Of a DNA stretch of 64,000 nucleotides, positions 17,672-25,713 are shown in pieces. The position numbers and the translations under genes were made by a program. The first letter of the stretch is position 1. Every line of letters starts with the position of its first letter. Source of the DNA: Halobaculum sp. CBA1158 (GTDB lineage Archaea > Halobacteriota > Halobacteria > Halobacteriales > Haloferacaceae); the NCBI RefSeq assembly GCF_021431925.1, contig NZ_CP090371.1:2046001-2110000 (forward strand). The letters are read 5' to 3'. The notes beneath the pieces were generated by a model, which saw nothing but the letters and a program-made list of their open reading frames with translations, had not been told where the DNA came from and did not search any database.

Positions 17672-18544
17672 CTACGGCCGGCGCGGCCCGGACGCGCCGA
17701 CCGACTCCGCGAACACCGGCAGCGCCGGGATCACCGTCTCGACGGGGCCGCCGTTGAACTGCGCGAACAGCCCCGCGATGTCGTCGAACGCGTCGCCGTC
17801 GAAGCCGGCGGCGACGACTGCCTCCCGCGAGAGAGCGGGGCGATACGCCAGTCCCCCGACGTACTCGTCGACGACACTGCCCGCGTCGGCGACGGCGGCG
17901 TCGAAGTCGTCGGATCGCAGTTCGGGCTCCAGAGCGGTCCAGAGCCGCGAGAGGAAGCCGGGCCATTGCGCGAGACAGCGGTAGACGCTCGGGAGGCTGT
18001 CGTCGTCGAAGCCGTGGAACGCCCGGATTCCCGCGACCGCGTCGGCGGCCCCCTCGGGGACGGCGTCGACGGCGACCATCGAGGGGTCGAGCCCGCGGTC
18101 GGCGTCGAGACCGGCTGGATACGGCTCGGTCGCCGCCCGGTCGTCGGGAACGCCGCTCCCTACGTCGCCGCCGTTCGTCGCTCGGTCGACCAGCTCGAAC
18201 AGCACCGCGAGCCGCGGGGCGACGGCGTCGAAGGTGGCGATCTGCCCCCGAAGCTCCCGTACCTCGGCGGGTGCGAGGTCGAGAGCGCCGGGGCGGTACC
18301 GGGGGCAGTCGACGGCCGACAGCACCGCGTCGCGGTAGGCGACCGACGCCTCCGCGAACGCGCGCGTCCCGAAGGCGGGCTTCACCTGTCCCCACAGATA
18401 GCGGGTCAGGTCCGGGTGGTTCGCCGTCGCCGTCCGCCAGATCCAGTTGACGACCGGCGCGCGGAACGTCGCTCGGATGTCGTCGTACATGCCGGCGCGC
18501 CAGCCGGTCGCGTCGGCCGCGTGGAGTTCGAGGTTCGTGTCCAT
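17672..18544 (-). CDS. DehI-family protein (halocarboxylic acid dehalogenase fold)
   Basis: 290 residues. The chain has two related halves. The first has DIRATFRAPVVNWIWRTATA, HPDLTRYLWGQVKPAF and an A-Y-R-D-A-V helix. The second has SLPSVYRCLAQWPGFLSRLWTAL and a similar helix. This tandem helical repeat is the layout of group I (DehI) 2-haloacid dehalogenases, which hydrolyse D- and L-2-haloalkanoic acids by direct water attack. I cannot confirm the catalytic Asp and Asn by eye. An insert rich in Gly/Asp joins the halves. Whether it acts on organohalogens in brine is inference. A TATA-like ACTTAC lies 26 bases before the ATG. Confidence 0.7.
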   Translation of the reverse strand: MDTNLELHAADATGWRAGMYDDIRATFRAPVVNWIWRTATANHPDLTRYLWGQVKPAFGTRAFAEASVAYRDAVLSAVDCPRYRPGALDLAPAEVRELRGQIATFDAVAPRLAVLFELVDRATNGGDVGSGVPDDRAATEPYPAGLDADRGLDPSMVAVDAVPEGAADAVAGIRAFHGFDDDSLPSVYRCLAQWPGFLSRLWTALEPELRSDDFDAAVADAGSVVDEYVGGLAYRPALSREAVVAAGFDGDAFDDIAGLFAQFNGGPVETVIPALPVFAESVGASGPRRP

Positions 18545-18794
18545 GGATCGGAATCACCCGCCCGGGACGTAAGTCCATCCCGCACGTGTGCCGGGCGCGT
18601 CGTCACGCGTCGCCCAGCCCCCACGGGAGCGCCGCCGAGATCCGGCGACGAGGAGCGTGCCGCCGGCCCGGATCACGGTGTCCGGATCGGGGGTGAAAAG
18701 GAGTACGTCGTCGCGACCGCGGGCCGGCGGACGTCAGACGCGCGTCGGACGCGACGGCAGAGGTTTAAGCCCGGTCGCGAGCCAGGTGTCGGTA
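18545..18794. other. Divergent intergenic region (DehI-like / HerA-like)
   Basis: 250 bases with no convincing gene. It holds the DehI-family promoter near 18570 (minus strand) and the HerA-like promoter near 18766 (plus strand). Nothing else stands out. Confidence 0.5.
18764..18769 (+). promoter_or_regulatory. TATA box of the HerA-like gene
   Basis: TTTAAG is centred 28 bases before the ATG at 18795, which supports that start over in-frame codons upstream. Confidence 0.65.
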
Positions 18795-20699
18795 ATGAGC
18801 GACGAGACCATCACCGTCGCGGACGTGAGCGACGGGACCGGCGGCGAGTCCGGCCTGTCGGCGGGCACGCCCATCTCGCTCCCGGTGGTCGAGATCCTGA
18901 CCGGCAGAGGATTCATTACTGGGAAAAGCGGCTCGGGAAAAAGTAACACCGCCTCGGTGGTCATCGAGAAGCTCCTCGAGAACAGCTTCCCGGTGCTGAT
19001 CGTCGACAGCGACGGCGAGTACTACGGGCTGAAAGAGGAGTTCGAGATCCTCCACGTCGGCGCGGACGAGGAGTGCGACATCCAGGTCTCGGCCGAGCAC
19101 GCCGGCAAGATCGCCTCCCTCGCCTTAGAGGAGAACGTCCCGATCATCCTCGACGTCTCCGGCTACCTCGACGAGGACGAGGCGTCCGAGCTGATCCGCG
19201 AGACGGCCAGACAGCTGTTCGCCAAGGAGAAGAAGCTGAAGAAGCCGTTCCTGATGCTCGTGGAGGAGTGCCACGAGTACATCCCCGAGGGCGCGGGGAT
19301 GGACAAGACGGGCAAGACGCTGATCAAGATCGGCAAGCGCGGGCGCAAGCACGGCCTCGGGATCGTCGGCATCTCCCAGCGTCCGGCCGACGTGAAGAAG
19401 GACTTCATCACCCAATGCGACTGGCTCTGCTGGCACCGGCTCACCTGGGACAACGACACGAAGGTCGTCTCGCGCATCCTCGGCAGCGAGTACGGCGAGG
19501 CCATCGAGGACATGGACGACGGCGAGGCGTTCTTGATGACCGACTGGGCCGAGTCGATCAGACGGGTGCAGTTCCACCGCAAGCAGACGTTCGACGCCGG
19601 CGCGACGCCGGGTCTCGACGACTTCGAGCGCCCCGACCTCAAGTCCGTCTCCGGCGACCTCGTCTCCGAACTGCAGACGATCACCGACGAGCGCGAGCGC
19701 ACGGAGTCCGAACTCGCGGACCTCCGGCAGGAACTCGACAAGAAGAAACAGCGGATCACCCAGCTCGAACGCGAACTGGAGGAGGCGCGCGACATGTCGG
19801 AGATGGCGGACACCTTCGCCCAGGCGCTGCTGCAGAAGGCCGACGCGCCGTACCGCGGAGGAACCGGTCGCGGACGCGGGGCGGGAACCGCGGGAGCGTC
19901 GTCCGCGTCGGCGACACCCGAGAGCGACTCCGCCCCTGAGCCCCAGCGCCGCGACGGCGACGCGGCGTTCGGGGAACGCCTCACCGACGACCAGGCCGAG
20001 CTCCACGACTACGAGGCGGACGGTGACGCCGTGCGGGCCGTCGCCGCCGGCGACGCGCGCGAGAACGGGGCCGCCGGCACGGAGACGGCTGGAGCCGCCA
20101 GCGCCGACGCGAACGGGGTCGAGGCCGGGGGCGATGCGAAGCCATCGGAGTCGCCAGCGACCGAGACGGCGGCGGGTGACGCCGGCGGGGACGAGAGGAG
20201 ATCGACGGACGACGCTACGACGACATCCAGCGCGACGGACGGCGTCGTCCGCGAGGCGGTGCCGCCGACGGACGGTGTCGACATCTCTCCGGCGCGCTCG
20301 CGCTCGGGGTTCGCCGAGCACGAGGACGCCGCGGCGTTCCTCGCGAGCGACGAACTCCGGCACCGCGAGGCGGTCGTCGCGGGGTTCATCCGGGCGATCG
20401 AGTCGCTGGAGGCGGTGACCCGCGGGATGCTCGCGGCCTATCGTCGCGCCGGGCGGGCGACGCCGATCGAGGCGCACCTGGCGGCCGACGGGTCGGGCGA
20501 CCGGACGTACGCGTACGCCCGGAACAAGGTGCTCCGGCGGGCGGGGTTCGTCGACCACCGCAGCGAGGGGGAGTACGCCTACGCGCTCGATAGGCTGGTC
20601 AGACAAGTGTACGGCGACCACGCCGACGAACAGGAACTCGTCGAGGTGGTCGCCGAGATCGAGGCGACCGCGGGCCTCAACCCGGAGCGATCGCCGTGA
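18795..20699 (+). CDS. HerA/VirB4-like P-loop ATPase with coiled coil and winged-helix-like tail
   Basis: 634 residues. Walker A GKSGSGKS (43-50), Walker B LMLVEECHEY near residue 155, and the motor features KIGKRGRKHGLGIVGISQRP place it in the HerA/FtsK-related DNA translocase group. Residues about 300-345 are a coiled coil (ERERTESELADLRQELDKKK). A long Ala/Asp/Glu linker (about 360-500) separates it from a C-terminal domain with FLASDELRHREAVVAGFIRAIESL and KVLRRAGFVDHRSEGEY. Classical HerA sits with mre11-rad50-nurA; here those genes are absent and a 94-residue partner overlaps its stop. It may therefore be a haloarchaeal paralogue with a different job in DNA handling. Confidence 0.85.
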   Translation: MSDETITVADVSDGTGGESGLSAGTPISLPVVEILTGRGFITGKSGSGKSNTASVVIEKLLENSFPVLIVDSDGEYYGLKEEFEILHVGADEECDIQVSAEHAGKIASLALEENVPIILDVSGYLDEDEASELIRETARQLFAKEKKLKKPFLMLVEECHEYIPEGAGMDKTGKTLIKIGKRGRKHGLGIVGISQRPADVKKDFITQCDWLCWHRLTWDNDTKVVSRILGSEYGEAIEDMDDGEAFLMTDWAESIRRVQFHRKQTFDAGATPGLDDFERPDLKSVSGDLVSELQTITDERERTESELADLRQELDKKKQRITQLERELEEARDMSEMADTFAQALLQKADAPYRGGTGRGRGAGTAGASSASATPESDSAPEPQRRDGDAAFGERLTDDQAELHDYEADGDAVRAVAAGDARENGAAGTETAGAASADANGVEAGGDAKPSESPATETAAGDAGGDERRSTDDATTTSSATDGVVREAVPPTDGVDISPARSRSGFAEHEDAAAFLASDELRHREAVVAGFIRAIESLEAVTRGMLAAYRRAGRATPIEAHLAADGSGDRTYAYARNKVLRRAGFVDHRSEGEYAYALDRLVRQVYGDHADEQELVEVVAEIEATAGLNPERSP

Positions 20700-20980
20700 C
20701 TGTGAAGCTCCCGCCCAGCGGCGAGGACCGCTGGCGACTCGCGCCCCACGCGCGCGTCATCGTCTACGAGACCGACGACGGCAACGAACTGCTCACGGTG
20801 TACGACTGCGGCGCAGCACAAAAGCCCCCGACTGCGCAGGTGATCGGCAACCTCGTGCGCGTGAACGCGGCCCACGAACTCGAGCGCGGGCCGACGGGCT
20901 ACGCCGTGAGCATGCGCGAGTCGGCGGAGCTGGTGCGACAGGACGCCGACCACTACCTGATCGAGGCGGACGAACGGTAG
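20696..20980 (+). CDS. Small protein coupled to the HerA-like ATPase
   Basis: 94 residues, with a GTG start overlapping the ATPase stop by 4 bases (GTGA), so the two are translationally coupled. It has the look of a small alpha/beta protein (HARVIVYETDDGNELLTVYDCG, VIGNLVRVNAAHELE) with no membrane segment or known motif. The coupling implies that it works with the ATPase, but its role is unknown. Confidence 0.7.
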   Translation: MTVKLPPSGEDRWRLAPHARVIVYETDDGNELLTVYDCGAAQKPPTAQVIGNLVRVNAAHELERGPTGYAVSMRESAELVRQDADHYLIEADER

Positions 20981-21010
20981 AGGGCGACGGGAAGTCGGGA
21001 CGGCGTTTCG

Positions 21011-22486
21011 CTACCTGTTACCTTTGCCCTTGCCTTTGCCGCCGTTTCCGGCTCCGTTGCCGCCGGCCGCACGCACGAGCGCCTCGAGGTCGAGGTGACC
21101 CGACCCGTGGTAGCGCTCGCCCTCCTCGGGCATCGTGGCGGTCTCCTGGATGAGTCCCTCCACCTCGTCGGGGGTGGCGTCTGGCCGGAGCGACCTGACG
21201 AGCGCGACCGCGCCCGCGACCTGCGGGGCGGCCATCGAGGTGCCGGCCTTCCAGCCGTAGCCGGAGGTGACGGTCCCGTCGTCGTCGGTCGTGTTGATCG
21301 TCGAGTACACGAGGTCGTTGTACGCGTTCGGATTCGTCGCGATCGCGTCGAGGTCGGCGTTGCCGCCGGCCGCGCTCACGTCGACCGCGCTGCCGTAGTT
21401 CGTGTAGAACGCGGGCTCGGTCGTCGGCTCCTCCAGTCGGTTGCCCGTCAGCCACTTGGCCTCGTTGTCCGAGTGCTTGCCGCCCCAGCCGTAGCCGATC
21501 GGGCCGGTCGCGGCGACGCCGAAGACGCCGTCCGCCTCCGTCGGGAGGCTGAGTTGATTCGGCGCGTCCATGTCGAGGGAGGCGTTGCCGGCGGAGTTGA
21601 CGATGACCGTTCCCTGCGAACGGACCTCCGTCGCGACCTGGCTGATGATCTGCTCGAGTTCGAGCAGCACCGGGTACTCCTCGGTGTCCGAAACCGTGTA
21701 TCCGACGCTGTAGTTGATGGCGTCACAGCCGATCTCGGCGGCGTACATCCACGCCGCGAGGCCGTCGCCGGCGTACCCCTGCAGCCCGGAGAACATCCGG
21801 ATCGCGACGAGTTCCGTGTCCGGAGCCGTCCCGAGCACGCCGCCGCCGGGGCCGTCATTGCTGTTCGTCGCCGCGATCGTGCCGGCGACGTGCGTGCCGT
21901 GGTTGCCCGCGCCGTTGGGGCGGAAGTCGTAGCCGTCGCCGGTGATGTTCGTCGAGAGGTCCTCGTTGACGACGCCTTCGAGGTCCGGGTGGCCGTCGTA
22001 GACGCCGGAGTCGACGACGGCGATGCGGGTTCCCTCGCCGGTCGTCACGTCGTGGATCGACCGCCCGCCGCCGGGCTTGTCGGTGAGATCGGCGTTCAGG
22101 TCCTGGACGCGCTTGTCCCACTGGTACTCCGAGTTGCTCGGCGGGCCGTCGTGGTTGTGGCTCGCGCTGTTTTCGGACGCGCGGGGACCCTCCGCCTCGA
22201 CGACCGCGCCGCTCCCGTCGTCGCTCCGGTCGATCCGGACGTCGGGAGCCGTCGCCGCCGCGCTCCCGACCGTCGACTGGTCGCCGCGAGCCACCAGGAC
22301 GTCCGCCTTCGAGAGGTCGTGAATTATCTCCACGTCGTCGGGGATTTCGCTTCGGGAAACCTCGGTGAGGTTGACGAGGAACCGTTCGTCGGCGGCCGAC
22401 GCCGTCGCCGACCCCGCACCCAGGGACACACCTGCGGCCGCGGCCCCGAACGCCTTCAGGACGCGCCGCCTGCTATGGTTTGACAT
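21011..22486 (-). CDS. Tat-exported subtilisin-like serine protease (S8 family)
   Basis: 491 residues from the ATG giving MSNHSRRRVLKAFG, a twin-arginine signal with cleavage near residue 31. A short I9-like propeptide (about 32-90) precedes the catalytic domain. The triad is visible: Asp159 in AVVDSGVYDGHPD, His196 in GNHGTHVAGTIAA and Ser417 in AGTSMAAPQVAGAVAL, with oxyanion Asn301 in VNSAGN. It is a secreted halolysin-type protease but lacks a long PPC/PKD tail, ending in a Gly/Lys-rich stretch GNGGKGKGKGNR. An upstream ATG at 22498 is possible. A TATA-like TATTATAC about 30 bases upstream favours the start used. Confidence 0.93.
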   Translation of the reverse strand: MSNHSRRRVLKAFGAAAAGVSLGAGSATASAADERFLVNLTEVSRSEIPDDVEIIHDLSKADVLVARGDQSTVGSAAATAPDVRIDRSDDGSGAVVEAEGPRASENSASHNHDGPPSNSEYQWDKRVQDLNADLTDKPGGGRSIHDVTTGEGTRIAVVDSGVYDGHPDLEGVVNEDLSTNITGDGYDFRPNGAGNHGTHVAGTIAATNSNDGPGGGVLGTAPDTELVAIRMFSGLQGYAGDGLAAWMYAAEIGCDAINYSVGYTVSDTEEYPVLLELEQIISQVATEVRSQGTVIVNSAGNASLDMDAPNQLSLPTEADGVFGVAATGPIGYGWGGKHSDNEAKWLTGNRLEEPTTEPAFYTNYGSAVDVSAAGGNADLDAIATNPNAYNDLVYSTINTTDDDGTVTSGYGWKAGTSMAAPQVAGAVALVRSLRPDATPDEVEGLIQETATMPEEGERYHGSGHLDLEALVRAAGGNGAGNGGKGKGKGNR

Positions 22487-22820
22487 CGCGAGCTTCATTC
22501 TGAAACAAACTTGTATAATACATTCCATTTCGATCGTAAACTATACTCGAATTCGTTCGAGTTTTTGATCCGGCGTGTTCCACGCCACGTCGGCCCACAC
22601 CCGGACAAGACTCTTTTGTCGCCGTCCGAACGGGAAAGACGAATGAAGACCCACATCGCCTCCGAGTGACCGTCGCGCCGGCGAGGGCGCGGCGGTCGCC
22701 GCGGCGGGAGCGGACGGGCGATTGCTCCCGGGCAGAGACGGACGACGGGGCGAGGCGGTCGCGGTCGGTCGTCGTCGGGGCTCGCACCCCGGCGGGGGGC
22801 GATCGGCGGCCACGACACAC
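22487..22820. other. Divergent intergenic region between subtilase and hflX
   Basis: 334 bases. Near 22517 is the subtilase promoter (minus strand). On the plus strand, TTTTGT at 22614-22619 lies 27 bases before an ATG at 22643 that opens an 8-codon ORF (MKTHIASE, stop at 22669). The remaining 150 bases up to the hflX GTG are very GC-rich and would form a structured leader. No larger gene is seen. Confidence 0.5.
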
Positions 22821-24263
22821 GTGAACGTACGAGACAGACTCACGGGCGGGTCGGCGGTGGTCGCCGCCCGCGACGCGGAATCGACGCCCGACACGACGGA
22901 GATCCGGCGGCTCGCCACCGCCGCCGGCTACGAAGTGGTCGGCGAGGTGACACAGCGGCGCGAGGAGGACCGTCGGTACCACCTCGGTGCCGGGAAGGCG
23001 CGCGACCTCGCGACGACCGTCGCCGAGGCGGGGGCCGACGCGGTCGTCGTCGACGGGGACCTCACGCCGGGGCAGTACACGGACCTGCTGGAGGTGCTCC
23101 CGCCGGAGACGGCGCTCGTCGACCGCTACCGACTGGTGCTCGAGATATTCGCCGAGGGTGCGGGCTCGCCGGCGGCGACGACGCAGGTGCGGCTGGCGAC
23201 GCTGCGCTACGAGCTTCCGCGGGTGCGGCGCGCGACCGAGGAGTCGCTGCTCAACGCCGCGACCGAGAAAGGATCGCCCGTCCTCGACGTGCAGCGGCGG
23301 ATCGACGGGTTGGAGAACAGGCTGGCGGAGCTGACCGACGCCGCCGCCGACCGCCGCGAGCGACGCCGCGAGGAGGGGTTCGATCTGGTCGCGGTGGCCG
23401 GGTACACGAACGCCGGGAAGTCGACGCTGCTGCGTCGGCTCGCGGACGACCTCGACGTGGAGCGGTCCGTCGACGACGGCGAGCGTCCGGCCGGCGACGG
23501 TCACGGTGAACACGACGGACGAGACGGAAATGCCGGACGAGACGAACACGACGGACGCGACGAACACGGCCTCGGCGGCGGCGACCACGACGACGTCCCC
23601 GAGACGGCGACGACCGCAGATCGGCTGTTCGAGACGCTGGAGACGACGACGAGACGGGCGACGATCGGCGGCCGACGGGTCCTGGTCACCGACACCGTCG
23701 GGCTCGTCGCGGACCTCCCGCACGACCTCGTGCGGTCGTTCTCTGCGACGCTCGACGAGATCGCAGCGAGCGACGCGGTGCTCGCGGTGGTCGACGCGAG
23801 CGCCGCCGAGGACCGACTCAGGCGGCGGGTGGAGACGACCGTCGGCGTGCTCGCGGGCGACGCGACCGGGCCCGTGATCCCGGTCCTCGCCAAGGCCGAC
23901 CGGCTGGACGACGCCGAACGAGAGACCGCCGCGACGGTCGTCGCGGACGCGCTCGGCGGCGTCGACGTGGAGACGCGCGATCCGGTAGCCGTCAGCGCGC
24001 TCGACGGCGAGGGGGTCGACGACCTCCGCTCGGCCGTGTGCGAGGCGCTCCCGTCGGCGACCGCGAGGCTCGACCTGCCGAACACGGGCGAGACGCAGGC
24101 GCTGGTCTCGTGGCTCCACGACCGCGGCGACGCGACGGTTCGCTACGAGGGAGACGCCGTCGCGGTCCGCTTCGCGGGCAAGCCGGCGGTCGTCGCGGAG
24201 GCGAGGCGGCGCGCCGACGACATCGGCGGAGACGCCACCGGTTCCACCGGACCGCCGGAGTAG
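22821..24263 (+). CDS. hflX: HflX-family GTPase
   Basis: 480 residues. The N-terminal HflX domain is clear (AAGYEVVGEVTQRREEDRRY, HLGAGKARDL, RYELPRVRRATEESL), followed by a coiled-coil linker and the GTPase domain. G1 is GYTNAGKST (194-202) and G3 is DTVGLVADLPHDLV. HflX binds ribosomes and splits or rescues stalled ones. Two oddities: about 50 residues rich in Asp, Gly and His are inserted between the P-loop helix and switch I (near 213-265), and the G4 motif, normally NKxD, reads AKAD (357-360), which could lower guanine specificity. The GTG start is chosen because family sequence begins right after it. Confidence 0.9.
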   Translation: MNVRDRLTGGSAVVAARDAESTPDTTEIRRLATAAGYEVVGEVTQRREEDRRYHLGAGKARDLATTVAEAGADAVVVDGDLTPGQYTDLLEVLPPETALVDRYRLVLEIFAEGAGSPAATTQVRLATLRYELPRVRRATEESLLNAATEKGSPVLDVQRRIDGLENRLAELTDAAADRRERRREEGFDLVAVAGYTNAGKSTLLRRLADDLDVERSVDDGERPAGDGHGEHDGRDGNAGRDEHDGRDEHGLGGGDHDDVPETATTADRLFETLETTTRRATIGGRRVLVTDTVGLVADLPHDLVRSFSATLDEIAASDAVLAVVDASAAEDRLRRRVETTVGVLAGDATGPVIPVLAKADRLDDAERETAATVVADALGGVDVETRDPVAVSALDGEGVDDLRSAVCEALPSATARLDLPNTGETQALVSWLHDRGDATVRYEGDAVAVRFAGKPAVVAEARRRADDIGGDATGSTGPPE

Positions 24264-24399
24264 CGCTCCGTACGGCCCGTATCCGTCGCCGTCGGTTGGA
24301 TGCCTTGCCGTCGATCGGACGCGTCGTCGGCCGACCGCGTCGACCCGTCGACGGCGCGTCGACGGAAGGCCCATTCCCGTCGAGACCCTTCGACGGGAT

Positions 24400-24780
24400 A
24401 TGACCGAGGAGGCCGGCGAGTCGCCGGCGACGCTCGAGTTGCCCACCGGCGAGACGGTCGAGACGGGGACGGTGTTCAGCTTCAACGGCTATCCCTACCG
24501 GTTCGTCCCGCTGGATCACCCGGAGTACCGATTCAGGCTCGCGCCCCTGTACTGGGGCGGCGGCGACATGGACGTTCCGTTCGCCGACCGCGACGAACTC
24601 GTCGAACAATGGGGACCGGAATCGCGGGGCGTCCTCACCGACGAGGAGTGGCGCGACTGGCTGATCGAGGCGCGCGCGGACGATCGCTTCGGCGAGGACG
24701 AACTCGACGCCGTCGAGCGCGAACTGCTCGGCGAGGAGGGCGGCCTCCTCGACCGCATCTCGCGGGCGTTTCGGGGCTGA
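24400..24780 (+). CDS. Conserved-looking acidic protein, function unknown
   Basis: 126 residues and strongly acidic, with no membrane segment. The N-terminal half looks like a small beta domain (ETVETGTVFSFNGYPYRFVP, RLAPLYWGGGDMDVPFADRDE). The C-terminal half is helical (LTDEEWRDWLIEARADDRFG). I recognise no family. Codon use and acidity are like those of neighbouring genes. It lies between hflX and a convergent zinc-ribbon gene. Confidence 0.65.
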   Translation: MTEEAGESPATLELPTGETVETGTVFSFNGYPYRFVPLDHPEYRFRLAPLYWGGGDMDVPFADRDELVEQWGPESRGVLTDEEWRDWLIEARADDRFGEDELDAVERELLGEEGGLLDRISRAFRG

Positions 24781-24807
24781 GTCTCCCCCCGTGGGTGCCG
24801 GTGGTCG

Positions 24808-25584
24808 TCACGCCTCCCGCATTCGTACGTCGCAGTCGAGACATATCTCGATCCCCGCGGTCCAGTTCACCTCAGAGCGGCCGCAGTCGGGACAGACGTA
24901 GTCCGCGTTCCCGTGCTCGGTCGTTCCGCGCGGCGGGGCGAGGAACCCGGCGTCGGCGACCGCCTCGGCGACCCGCGGCACCCGCGATCGCTTGAACCGC
25001 GAGCGGTGTGCGAGGTACTCGGTCGCGTCGGGGTCGGGGCCGTGGAGGTCGTCCCAGTCGAAGTCGTGGCCGGTGTGTCGCGCGGCCTGTTGGGGGCCGA
25101 GCCGGATCGCCTCGAACAGCGGGTCCGTCGCCCGGGACAGTGGGTCCGACTCGTCGGCGTCGCGATACAGTTCCGTCGCGCGATCGTACGCGTCGGCCCC
25201 GGCGTCGTCCAGTCCGGCCGCGGCGGCGAGGTCGCCCGTCCCCTCGAACCAGCAGGCGCGCTCGGCGTCCGTCTCGACCACGTCCACGTAGTCGGCGGCG
25301 ACGGCGCTTCCCTCGCGAGCGCGCAGTCGGGCGCGTCGGTCCGCGCCGGCCGCCCGGTACGCGAACGCCGCGAGCAGGAGGTACCGGAGCCCGTATCCCG
25401 CGTACCCGGCGCTGTTCCCGAGGACGCCCCTGTCGTGTCCCTCCGCCTCGCGGCCGGCGAGGGTGCCGCGGCCGACCAGCGTGTAGAGGTCGCCGGCGCG
25501 GGTCGGCTGGCGGTCGACGAGCGCGCGGACCGCCTCGTCGCGTCGGGCGGTCGGGTCGGATCCGTCGGGGTCGGTCATCGACAT
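24808..25584 (-). CDS. Hypothetical protein with C-terminal zinc ribbon
   Basis: 258 residues from the ATG giving MSMTDPDGSD. The body is alpha-helical and Ala/Arg/Asp-rich (LYTLVGRGTLAGREAEGHDRG, YLLLAAFAYRAAGADRRARLR) and resembles a tetratricopeptide-like helical array. The last 40 residues hold CPDCGR and CLDCDVR, a four-Cys zinc ribbon. This combination suggests a scaffold or nucleic-acid-associated role, but no family is recognised. The frame remains open upstream over hisC; that extension is antisense to a real gene and was not used. Confidence 0.7.
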   Translation of the reverse strand: MSMTDPDGSDPTARRDEAVRALVDRQPTRAGDLYTLVGRGTLAGREAEGHDRGVLGNSAGYAGYGLRYLLLAAFAYRAAGADRRARLRAREGSAVAADYVDVVETDAERACWFEGTGDLAAAAGLDDAGADAYDRATELYRDADESDPLSRATDPLFEAIRLGPQQAARHTGHDFDWDDLHGPDPDATEYLAHRSRFKRSRVPRVAEAVADAGFLAPPRGTTEHGNADYVCPDCGRSEVNWTAGIEICLDCDVRMREA

Positions 25585-25683
25585 CGGTACGGCCGCGAGC
25601 CCCCTGAACCTCCGGGTCGGCGAGGCTCCGCCGACCGCCGCGGAGCGACCCCTCAAGGCCCCGCGGCGACCGGAGTACGCATC

Positions 25684-25689
25684 CTTAAG
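25684..25689 (+). promoter_or_regulatory. TATA-like box of the hisC operon
   Basis: CTTAAG centred 27 bases before the hisC ATG marks the promoter of the hisC, adenylate kinase-like and phosphatidyltransferase operon. Confidence 0.6.
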
Positions 25690-25713
25690 AAGCGCCCACC
25701 ACTTCCCAGAGAC

